In this document: in pieces, positions 11,301-24,109 of the stretch | Layout: each line of letters starts with the position of its first letter | Numbering within the stretch: the first letter of the stretch is position 1 | DNA from: Chlorops oryzae | Taxonomy: Eukaryota > Arthropoda > Insecta > Diptera > Chloropidae | Direction of reading: 5' to 3' | Length of the DNA stretch: 64,000 nucleotides | Assembly (NCBI GenBank): GCA_020466095.1 | Contig: CM035808.1 | Location: forward strand, 40,370,999-40,434,998 | Made by a program: the position numbers and the translations under genes | The notes under the pieces: model-generated | Told to the model about the DNA's origin: nothing | Database searches by the model: none | Seen by the model: the letters and a program-made list of their open reading frames with translations, nothing else

Positions 11301-14300
11301 TTCAAATCAATCCATGTTTTAATCCTATTTGAAGTCATAAATTAGATTGAACAAATAATTCGTAGATTAGATTTGACTCTAGAGACAACTTTATACCTAA
11401 TATTTAAATAAAATTTGAATGGAGATTAAATTGCCAATTTCGAACCTTTATTCGCGAGGAAATATTTGCCTTTCAAAAGCACTACCTTCTGATCCTAGTC
11501 TTTTGAGTCTTTTCTTTTTTTATTTAGCTGAAGAGAATTTATATAATGTAGCCTTAGAAATCTTATAAATGTGTCCACAGAAAATTATTGTTCGTGCTTT
11601 TTTGGAGTTCCTCAGAATTTTTTCAGATTTCTTTGGAAAAGGCGTACGGGCTACGCTGAGAAAATTTCTTCTTTGACCTCTAAGTGAAGGTTTACTACAT
11701 ATAAGCAATATTATTCGAGATATTGAGGCACTGGTTGGCAGTAATATGTCTTAGCTTTGTTTTCTTGTACATCAAATACAATTTTTTCTAATTTGTGTAA
11801 ATTATTTAGGCGTCATTAATTACACATTATTTTGGAAAATTTTCAGAAGTATCGAAATCAGTCTTCAAAACGTCTAAGCTTTATATGAAAATGGGAAAAG
11901 GCAATGATGCAGTTCCAAAGATACTGAAATCCCTATTAATTTGGTATAACAAATTAGCATTTTACTCTTTTGGCTCTAAAGCAATGTCTTATGTTCTTAA
12001 AAACATTATAACAAAAATGCGTTGCATAGTTTAAGGAAATTTTTATACCCAGCGTAGCGGGGTATATTAGTTTTGTGCGAATCTTGTAACGGAGAATTAA
12101 GCTCCGGAGATATAGACAAATATATATAGAAATGATCAGCATCAAAAACTGAATCGATTTAGACATGTCCGTCTGTCCGTCCGTCCGTGGTCGGATCTCC
12201 TCCGAAACGGCTGGACCAATCAAGTCAAAATTTAGCACACAGGTATATCGGGATCCGAGTATGATCCTAAGTAAAAATGGGAGCCATCCGCCCACTGCCA
12301 CGCCCACAAATGAATATAATGTGTTTTCAGTAAAATGCTTGTAACTTGCGAACCACTCAACACATTCCATTGATATTTGGTGTACTGGTAAACTACGAAA
12401 AGGGACATATCCTGGCAAAAAATGGACGCCGCCCTCCTCGAGCCACGCTCACAAATAAGCCCACAAATAAGTGTTTATCGTAACTTGTGAAGTAAAAGGC
12501 GTAGAAGCTTCAAATTCGCAACATAGGTTGACCAAGGCGATTGAAAGGTGTAGGAACAAAAATTTATGTATCCCGCCCACTGCCACGCCCACAAATGGAG
12601 AATTTTCGTAACTTCCGAAGTAAAAGGCGTAGAAGCTTCAAATTCGCAACAAAGGTTCATCAAGGCGAATGAAAGGCGTAGGGAAATAATTTATGTGGCC
12701 CACCCACTGCCACGCCCACAAATAGAGAAGCAAAACATAGTGCGCCAATAATGTCGGGACGCTGGGTATTTCAAAGTCGGGCTTGACTGACTTTAGCTTT
12801 CTTACTTGTTTAAAAATATTTTTAGGGAAACCCCTAAAACCCTTGCATTTAAAACAAGTTTTTAACAAAGTACAGTCGAACTTCCGTATAGTGAACGTCT
12901 ATACAATGAAGTTCTCCCTACTATGAAATAATTTCAAACGCACAGCTTTTTCGTTCCACGTTCAGTGTACGTGTTAATAATTTCTGTAAAATGAAATTTC
13001 TATATAATGAAGTGATTTTCTGGTCCCGTGCGACTTCATTATAAGGAAGTTTGACTGTATTTCCGATTTGTGTGGATATTCTTAAAGCTGTGACTAAACT
13101 CTGTTGATTGAAGGCGAAAAATGTTTACAAAAATATATTTTTAACTATTCAAATGCATAGAATGGCTTTATGAAAAGATTTCTGTTGAATTTAATTTTGA
13201 TCGTGCGAAACTTTTTCGTTAGGATTAAGGTCTTGTATCTTTATCCCATACTGTTGCTACTTAAAAGAATTAAATTCAGTGCTTTAGAGTATGCATATAA
13301 ATGTTTAGAATTGTCCTTATAATATTTTAAATAAAGTGGAGCATACCTCTAGGTGTTAAATTTAAGTATATTCTTTTACCCCAATAATAAAGGATGTATT
13401 AAGGTGAAACATCCTGCATGATAATCATGATAATTATTCTTCAAAGATGTGAATATTCAAGATTTTTTCCCATATTTCTTTAGAAATTTTAGACTCTTTT
13501 TTTTTTTACTCATTTCGGACTTATTTCGGACTCATTTTTGACTCATTTTGAACTCATTTTGAACTCATTTCGGACCCATTTCGGACTTAATTCGGACTCA
13601 TTTTGAGCTCATCGCAGACTCATTTCAGAGTTATTTTGAACTCATCGCGGACTCATTTTGAACTTATTTAAGACTAACTTCGGACTCATTTTGAAAACAT
13701 TTCGGACTTATTTCGGACTTATTTCGGACTTATTTCGGACTCATTTCGGACTCATTTCGGACTTATTTTGGACTCATTTCTGACTAATTTTGGACTCATT
13801 TCCGACTTATTTGGGACTCATTTTGAACTTATTTCGAACTCATTTCGGACTCATTTCAAACTCATTTTGAAATCATTTCGGACTCATTTTGAACGCATTT
13901 CGTACTCATTTCGGACCCATTTCGGACTTATTTCGGACTCATTTTACACTCATCGCGGACTCATTTTCGACTCATTTTTCTGAGCCTCAATATGTTTTTA
14001 AATTTCCTATTTATTTCGGAATTGTAAATATGATCTCTCCTGAAATGTTTGCTTGGTTTATTTGGCTCAAAATGGGGAGAAAGTTGCAAAGAAATTTTTT
14101 CTTAAATTCGGTCGTCCGGATATGGTAGAGCTCCCTGTATCAAGTTTAATAAGTTGAATTCATTTAAAAGTACAAACAAGTGCTATGAATTTCTTTTCTT
14201 TCCGGTTCTCTTTTGTTGGAATATACAATTTCCGTTTAATGATTTATATCTCCCTTCTTCATCGTCCCAGTCACAAAAGAACGAAAGCATATTGTTCTTT

Positions 14301-16199
14301 TATTATTCATATTTATCTTCGAACATGCGTTCTGCTTAATGAATGCGAATCGATAAATTGCAATCAGTCGAATGACGCTATTGCGAATAAGTCATCGAAT
14401 CGCCTTAAGCGAAATTGCTGATTTATTCGCGTAATTCGTTACATCTTATGAGTTTCTTTTCCATCTCTTTCACCTCGGATTTTCTTTTGTTTCCATAAGG
14501 ATTCTTCGCATTATCATAATGTGCATTTAACGTCACCTGCTGCTGTGATTCTATTTGTTGGCAATTGTACGAAAAAACAACAAATAAAAAGAAGAAGAGA
14601 TTGTTAACTAATTGCCCAACTTTGCCAACTTTTCACTTTCTCGTGCTCTCCATTTTTTCGGTGGGGGATATGAAATGTAAAAGTCATGGAAAAGAAAAGA
14701 AATTATGAGTTGGAATTATGTGTGTAGAAAAAAAAACAGAAAGGAAAAATATCACAAAGAAAATATTAAAATTTTCTCCAGAAAAAATGTCTCTCCGACT
14801 TCATGGGGAATAAATTGGGGAATAAAATTGCAAAAAAAAAGGAAACGGAAAAGGAGAAGAAAAAAAGGATCGTCCTTTTAGTCCGAAGCATTTTAAAAGC
14901 CCTTTGGGATATATTTTCCATTTATATGTATTTACATTTCTTTTACTACTAAGGACAACATTTCGTTTCGACGGAAGTTGTGTTGTTTTTTTTTCTTCGT
15001 CTGAGGACATCTGGAAATGAAGGTTTTTTGAAGTAAGAAAATAAATTTAAATGCAGAAAAAGCAGTAATTTTATTTATGTTGAAGAGAAATCATTTGGGC
15101 GTGAAAAAGTTGTCATAAGGACAATTGCTTTCCAATGGTTATGAGGAAGTTTAAAGAAATTTTGGACATTTGTAGTGGAAGTCGACCAAGCGTAGCGCCC
15201 TATTAAAATTAGAAAAAAAAAACAGGAGAAAAAAAAAAAAAACTAAGCTGTAACTCTCATGTTCATCTCAATTCAGTTGGTTCGATCCTCAAGTGTTTAC
15301 GAGCTAAAATCACATGAGCATATCGCATTATCCGAAAAAAAAAAAAAAATAAATAAAATTTTATTTCTTATATTCTTCAAATGCGTAAGAACTGAAATCG
15401 CCTGATTTTACCGCAAGCCCTTTGCTGTGCCTCTAAGTCTACCAAGTTCGAAAACAAGTTGCACTATTTGTTTTCGAACTAAACGCATAGAAAACCAGAG
15501 AAAAAATTTTAAGCATGACTTCGGCGAAGGTTACACCAATACGATGTTCTTGCGGAAAAATCAGTTTAGATTTGATCTTGATCGTGAGCAGTCCGCTCAA
15601 AGAAAAAACACGTGATAAAAATATAAAGAAAAAAATAAAACTTAAAGTGACTTATATTCAATCGAAAAATAAAAATTTACATAAAAAGAAACTAAAATTT
15701 GGTTAATGCTAACCACTCTAAAGTTCCCAGATGAACTATGTTCGTGCCTAAAATTTGACTAGAGAAAAAAAAAAAAAAACCCTTATTAAACGTGAATATT
15801 TCCTAAACCTTACAAAAAAAAAAAAAAAATGCCTTATAATCTCTTATGCGTGCGAATATAAAACGTGCAAAAAAAAAAAAAAAAATTTTTAAAACTTTTC
15901 GAACATTCCAAAAAGGAAAGTGGTGTAATTTCCGTTTTACTAAAGTCTTTTTTGAAATTTTTTTAAGGGCCATGGAAACCTGTTAAGAAAGAAATAAAAC
16001 CCAAAAAAAAAAAAAAAAAGTTAATAACCCTTAACCGCCTAAGGAACAATTGAAGAAAGGGAAATTCCTTTTGGAATCCCCAAACTCATTTTTTCCAGTG
16101 AATTTGCAAATTTTCCTACCTTTTTTGGGCCTTGCGGGGAAAATTTTTTATTATGTTTAAATTTTCAACTAAACCGAAACAAATTTTTACCTAATAATT

Positions 16200-16231
<32 letters not shown>

Positions 16232-16674
16232 TAAAAAAAAAAAATTTAAAATATCGTTTGTATTTAAGGGTTCCAACCGGTCAACCTTTAATTCAAAAAG
16301 GGAGGGAACCCAGTCCAACCTTCCTTTTGCCTTGAAAAAAAAGGGAAAAAAATTTAAATTTAAAATTTAAAATTTTCTATATTATTTTTTGTAAATTATA
16401 AATTTTTAAAATAAATTTTTCGTAATTACCCAAAGAAGGGAAAGGGTTAATGTAATAAAACCCCCGGATTTTTTGAAGGGCCGGCCCGGCCGGAAGGTAA
16501 ATTCCTTTTAAATCCCAAATATTTTTTACCCCTAAAACAATGGTTTAAGAAGTGCCCTTTGAAAATCCCCAACCATGGGTAAACTCAGAATTTTCTCTTT
16601 CTTTTCCTCCCGAATTTTTTAAATGTTATTTCAACTAAAGGCAAATAATTTCAAAGAAAAAATTTTCCATAAAA

Positions 16675-16724
<50 letters not shown>

Positions 16725-17001
16725 AGCAGACCAAAAATTATTCTTGTTGGAAAATTACAATACAATTTATTCCGGTTCTGGTTTTCCCAAAATTTTTTTT
16801 ATTAAAACCCCAAAAAAAAAACCCAAAAAAAAAAATAAAATTTCCCAACTTAAAAAAGGAATTTTTAAAAGTCGGAAACATTTTTATAAATTGGCTTGAA
16901 TGCCCTAAAAAATGGCCCCAAACCGGATTAAAGTAAATTCCTTTAAATCCATTAAAATGAATTAAATGTTCTTAATTCGGATTCAAAAAAATTTAAACAT
17001 A

Positions 17002-17039
<38 letters not shown>

Positions 17040-20000
17040 GCAAATTTCCTTTTTAATTTCCAATATATTTAGCGGTTAACTTTTTGTCCGCAAGATTTTA
17101 AAAAAAAAAAAAAAAAAAAATTAAATTAAAATTTTGCCTTTCAAAAAAAAAAAATTATTTAAAAAAAAAAATTTTTTTTTGGTTTTGATTCTAATTTCCC
17201 TTGCCCAAATAATAAAATTCCTTACAAAAATATTAATTTTTAATTCAAATTTTTGTGGTTAAAATGTTCCCTTGAATTTCTTAACAAAATTTCTTTTCAT
17301 TTCCATAATGAAAATTGGCCTTAACAAAAATGAACGCTGTTTTAAAAAAAAATTCGGGAAAAATTAGAAGTTTCCTTTCAAAAAAAAACCCTTTTTATCT
17401 TTTTTTTGTTTTAAATTCTAAAAGTTTCCTTGCCCAAATTTAAAATCCGTGCAAATAATTAAAATTTTTCCAAATTTGGTGGGAATCTTCTTGAAAATAA
17501 AATGGTCGGTACAATAATAAAATATGCAAAACCGTAACCCCCTGCCTAATGAAAAAATTTTCGGGAAAATGGACCGGATGGGTGGCCCAATTTGGGCCGG
17601 ACCGGAAAATGTTAAATGCACCGCGAGAACCCGGGGTATTAAAATTTGGAATCACCCTCGTTCTGTCCAAAATAACGGGTGGGGTGACAATAAAACGGTA
17701 CTTAAGGTTTCCGTTTTAACCTCAATTGAATCGGTGTAAAAGGAATTAGCTTGATGGAAGATTGCCCGCAACCGAGGGGTTTGGGATTGAAGTCCTTGGT
17801 GTTTTAAAAATTTTTTTTTTTTAATTTCCTCAATTTTTTTGTTCAAAAATTTTTTTTTTAAACTTGGAAAAAAATAAGTCCTTTTTTTAAATTTTGTTTA
17901 ATTTGTTTTTAATTTTTAATTTTTCAAGAATTTTTTTTTGTAAAGTGAAAATTCTTTACGCACGTTTCCCAAAAACTTGAGCAACCAAACACTCAAGTCA
18001 GCGTTTGATCAAAGCATTAAACTTGCAGGTAATGGTTAAGACACCAATTTACCAACCAATTCTGCGGTTCGAGGCTCGGCCGAGGCGGCAAATCGGAAAT
18101 TATATAATGGTGTGTAACAAAAGGTTTAAAAAACGGCAAAATCAAAATAAACTAAGAAAAAATTTTTTTCATTTTTCATATCAAAAAAAAAAAAAAAAAA
18201 CTCACCCTCACTTAAGGCCATATGGACCCAAAAGACCCTAAAAGCTTTAAATGGACCGGTTGTTTTTCAATGCAGCGCAAAACGGGTGAGTTGAACGTAT
18301 GAAAAACGCGGGTCCTCACCTTATACCGAGGGTGGGTCGGTCCCAATTACTGCAGGACTGTACAAGCACCAACACATGCTCAAGAGCAACAAAAAAATTC
18401 TCAAGCGCAGGCGCAACCAACTGTAGCTCCAGACGAGAGCTTCGTATTCGAAATATTGTGTCAACCCTAATAGCCGAAAGAAATTCCTCCTTGTTCGAAA
18501 ATTTTGAAAATCGTATAGGTCATATGGTAGAGCAGAGCATAGAGAGATCTTTAACTCAGGTGATTAGTCGCATGAATGTCGCAAAACACATCTGAGGCAC
18601 CACCACTTTTAGTTAACCACACGCCACCACATAATATCTCAAATCGTAATTGGGCTCAAGAATTGACAAATAATAGTCAATCTTCCCCACCCCACGTGGA
18701 AAGAGTACTTAGTTCATCGAGCTCGGTATCTCAATCAAGCAAAATTGTGCACCTGATAGCAAGTTGGGACATAAAATTTGATGGATCACCTAAATTATCC
18801 GTAGATAACTTCATCTACCGAATAGAAACACAAGTAATCGATACGCTTGGAGGCAATTTCAACATCTTATGTGAGCATTTGCAGGGACTATTTCTAGGTG
18901 AAGCTAGGGATTGGTACTGGCGTTTCAGACGCACAACAAATCGAGTTACGTGGCCTGTATTGTGTCAAGCCCTGAGGGTAAATTTCGAAGAACATAGATC
19001 GGATACGGATATAAAAGAAGTTATGCGAGCTCGGAAACAGGGAAATTCAGAATGTTTTGATGATTATAAAAATAGCATTCTCAAGCTTTCAGAAAGCCTT
19101 CATAATCCCATTAGCGAAACAGATCTAGTGGAACTGTTACAAAGGGGTTTACGCCCAAGATTACGTCAGCAATTGCTTTACGTCCCCATTGGTTCAATGG
19201 CTGAGGCTGCGCAGACTTTGCTTGCGAAACGAACATCTGTTAAGTGAAATTTCAAAGACAAATAACTTTAACCCAAACATAGCTGTAGGCGCCTCAAACC
19301 GATATGTACCCCGAAAACAAATTAACGAAGTTTCCAAAGAAGGAGAACCGGATATTCTTGATGATATCTTACCTGATGAGCTAGAAGTTTGCGAAATTCC
19401 CAAGCGTTCTGTGAATTTAAAATGCTGGAATTGTAGATTAGAAGGCCACCGGTATCAAGATTGCGTAGGTGAGCGAACAATATTTTGCTATGGATGTGGC
19501 ATACCTGGTATTTATAAACCGAATTGTGTATCCTGTAATCCGGGAAACTCGAGGGCGAGCGAAGATCTGAAAATCAGTCTTCGCAAAGACCAAACATCAA
19601 AGAAAGCATAACTTTTTCACTCTCGCAATCTCCAAAACGATTATTTAATATAATACCCTATGAAGAACGACTTAAGAGGTATATTTTGCGCAGAGACCAA
19701 ATTTTCAATGGAAATTCAGCTTTAAACAAAAGAAGTCCCAATAGATCATCCCTTCGTATAAAAACATTTTGGAAAAACGTCCGAGATCGTAAAAAGAATA
19801 TCGGTAAATTTATTAATACAATACAACATAAATCAAAAGACTTGCGTGCTTACGCCGAAGTTTTATAAGGAGGATTTAGCCTATGCGGTTTATTAGACAG
19901 TGGCGCGGAGGTCTCATGTATTGGTTCTTCTTTTGCCCAATGAAATAATAGCTGAAAATAATTTTAAGAAGTTATCGGCTCATATTAGTACCGCTGACGG

Positions 20001-23000
20001 GGAAAAAGCAGGTTGTGTACGGTACAATAGAACTTCCGGTAATATTTAAAGATAAGACAAATCTAATAAATTTTTACGTCATTCCCAGTATTCAGCATAA
20101 ACTAATTTTAGGAGTAGATTTTTGGAGCAAATTTAATGTGGCCCCAAATATTATTAGCTTCATTAGATAGCGTCACTACGGATGAGACAGAATCAATTGA
20201 TTTGAATTTAGAGCAAAAACAACAGTTGGAGAGAATAAAGAATCTTTTTTCCCTCTTTCGAGAAAGAAGGGTTGGGTAGGACAAAATTGTTGCAATATGA
20301 AATCGAACTCGAACCCAACACACGCGCTATTAAGCAGCGATATTATCCAATATCGCCGGCTATAGAAAAGCTAGTCCATCAAGAAGTCGATGAAATGATA
20401 AAACTAGATGTCATTGAAGAAAGTCCTAATAGCCCTTGGTCTAGTCCCATAGTTTTGATCAAAAAACCCAATAAAATGCGTTTATGTCTCGATTCAAGAA
20501 AAGTTAACAGCTTTACTATAAAGGATGCTTACCCTCTTCCACACCTAGAAGGAATCCTTAGCCGACTGCCTAAAGCTAACTTCATAACTTCGCTTGATTT
20601 ACGACGCGCCTTTTGGCAAATCCCACTCGCCGAAAAGTCAAGAGATATAACCTGCTTCACAGTGCCAAATAGGCCATTATACCGTTATAAGGTTGTACCA
20701 TTTGGCCTTTGTAATGCTCCGCAGGCTCTTTGTCGTCTAATGGATCGAGTCATACCCCCTAAACTAAAGGACGAAGTATTTGTTTACTTGGATGACCTTC
20801 TTATAGTCTCATCAGACTTTCAGCGGCATATGGCGGTATTAACCGAAGTTGCTTGTCATCTAAGACGCGCAAACCTGACTATTAACGTGAAGAAGAGTAA
20901 ATTTTGCATCTGTGAAGTAAAGTATCTAGGCTATATAGTAGGAAATGGTACATTGCAGGTTGATCCGGGAAAAATCTCTGCAATAACCGACTACCCACTA
21001 CCGTTAAGCAATTGAGGCGATTCCTAGGTATGGCAGGATGGTACAGGAGGTTTGTGAGTAATTATGCTGCCTTAACAACTCCATTAACAGATCTGCTCAA
21101 GAAAAGTAAAGGTTTTAAGTGGGAACGAAGAGGCTCAAAAATCATTCGAAATGTTGAAAGAAGCTCTCTCAAGTGCACCCGTATTAGCTAACCCCGATTA
21201 CGCCAAACCCTTTATCATCCAATGCGATGCTAGCAAACTAGGTATCGGAGCCGTTTTGGCACAGGCGAATGATGAAGGCGTGGAGACCCCTATTGCATAT
21301 TTTTCTCAAAAACTTAATCAAGCTCAGAGTAACTATAGTGTTACGGAACTGGAATGTCTAGCAGTTGTGCGTAGCTTAAAAAAGTTTCGAGCATATGTCG
21401 AGGGCCAAGAATTCAAGATAGTGACCGATCATGCTAGCTTAAAATGGCTCATGAGTCAAAGTGATCTTTCAGGTAGACTGGCGCGATGGGCTCTGAAGCT
21501 GCAGGGTTTCAAATTTGGAATTGAGCACCGACGAGGCTCGCAAAACATTGTGCCTGACGCACTATCACGACAAAACTACCAAGAGATGTGCGCTTTGGAA
21601 CCGTTACCGTTAATTGACCTTAATTCAAATGCTTTTCATTCAACAGAGTACACAAAATTGATTAATCTAGTTAAAAATAATCAAAATCGTCTACCAGATC
21701 TACAGATAGTCGAGGACAAACTGTATAAAAGAACGGAACATTCTAATGGAGATCCAAGTAGTGAATCTTTTACTTGGAAACTCTGGCTACCAGAAGAGCT
21801 TACCCAAGAAACACTCAAGAATGCCCATGAGCCTCCTAATAGAAGTCATTGCGGTGTAGGTAAAACTCTTGATTTCCTCAAAAGATACTTTTATTGGCCC
21901 AATATGACTCTAAACGTAAAGGAATTCGTCAAAGGCTGTGACGTGTGTCAGAAAACCAAAGCGCCAAATGCTGTTCTTAGACCTCCTATGAAGTCACAAT
22001 ATACTGTGCAGAGACCCTTCCAGAAATTATACGTCGATTTCTTAGGACCATATCCCCGTTCTAAATCAGGCAATATCGGTATTCTAGTAGTATTGGACCA
22101 CTTATCGAAATTTCCGTTTTTAAAAACTGTAAAAAAAATTTACAACCCAAGTGGTCACCGATTTCCTTCGAGATACCGTATTTAGTCACTTCGGAACACC
22201 GGAAGTTATTATGAGCGATAACGGAAAACAATTTAGATCAGCTCAGTTCGAAGAATTCTTAAATAAAAGGGGAGTTAGGCACTTGCTTACCGCTGTATAT
22301 AGTCCACAGGCCAACGCTAGCGAGAGACTAAACCGCTCAATAATTGCAGGCATTAGAGCTTATATTTCGTCTGATCACACTGCATGGGACCAACACCTTA
22401 CGGATATTGGGGAGGCGCTAAGAAATTCAGTTCACCAATCCATTGGATGTTCTCCATACTATGCTGCATTCGGGCAACAAATGGTATCTCACGGAAGTGA
22501 CTACCATTTACTTAGACAGCTTGAAGGGTTCGATGGGGAGTTTCTTAGCAGATTCGATCGACTCAACATAATCCGACAGAAAATAAAGGAAAATATAGCA
22601 AATTCTTTCGAAAAGTCAGCTAATCGATACAATTTACGCAGCTCCTCAAGGTCATTCAATGTAGGTGATTATGTTTTATCGACGCAACTTCGTGCTTAGT
22701 GACGCTACCAAAAGTTTTAATTCCAAACTAGCTCCTAAATTTGTAAAGTCTAAAGTTATAGGAATCCAAGGTAACTCCTTGTACAAATTACAAGACGAAG
22801 GCAGTAAACGAGTGGAAACATATCACCAAAAAGATATAAAGCCCCTAGATAAGTAGCTTAGGACTTCCTTTTTCAAGTTTGTCTACTGTGCAGACATACT
22901 TGTGCTGTAGTGGAAGTCGACCAAGCGTAGCGCCCTATTAAAATTAGAAAAAAAAAACAGGAAAAAAAAAAAAAACTAAGCTGTAACTCTCATGTTCATC

Positions 23001-24058
23001 TCAATTCAGTTGGTTCGATCCTCAAGTGTTTACGAGCTAAAATCACATGAGCATATCGCATTATCCGAAAAAAAAAAAAAAATAAAAAAATTTTATTTCT
23101 TATATTCTTCAAATGCGTAAGAACTGAAATCGCCTGATTTTACCGCAAGCCCTTTGCTATGCCTCTAAGTCTACCAAGTTCGAAAACAAGTTGCACTATT
23201 TGTTTTCGAACTAAACGCATAGAAAACCAGAGAAAAAAATTTTAAGCATGACTTCGGCGAAGGTTACACCAATACGATGTTCTTGCGGAAAAATCAGTTT
23301 AGATTTGATCTTGATCGTGAGCAGTCCGCTCAAAGAAAAAAAAACGTGAATAAAAATATAAAGAAAAAAATAAAACTTAAAGTGACTTATATTCAATCGA
23401 AAAATAAAAATTTACATAAAAAGAAACTAAAATTTGGTTAATGCTAACCACTCTAAAGTTCCCAGATGAACTATGTTCGTGCCTAAAATTTGACTAGAGA
23501 AAAAAAAAAAAAAAACCCTTATTAAACGTGAATAATTTCCTAAACCTTACAAAAAAAAAAAAAAAAATGCCTTATAATCTCTTATGCGTGCGAATATAAA
23601 ACGTGCAAAAAAAAAAAAATAATATATAAAACATTTTCGAACATTGCGCAGTCAATTCGAACAGCTACAGTGTGCTGCTAGTTTCCGTTTTCCACTCAAA
23701 GCTCTTTAAAAACAAACTCGAAAACTCAAATTAACGCGATGAAACTGAATTAAGCAAAGAACGATCAACCAAACAAAAAAAAAAAAAAAAAAAAAAAAGC
23801 TTAATAACAACCATTAACCGACACTCAAGCGAGACGGATACTGCCAACGAAAGGAAGATTCACTTTGGAATCCCGCAGGAACTCGATTTTGTTGCGCAGT
23901 GTAATTTGCGAAGCATTTGAAAAAGCGGCAGAGGAATACCAGTTGGTGCGATAAGGGCCGTATAAAGCAGAAGGGAAAATGAAACTTGGCCTCATTGATA
24001 AAAAGATAAGCCATATTTCAACTACACCTGTATACAAAAGTTTATTACTCTAGTCATT

Positions 24059-24109
<51 letters not shown>

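Noticed and set aside
17418..17739. Overlapping frames on both strands in the LTR element leader
   Set aside because: They fall in the garbled stretch with doubled bases; the peptides resemble nothing known.
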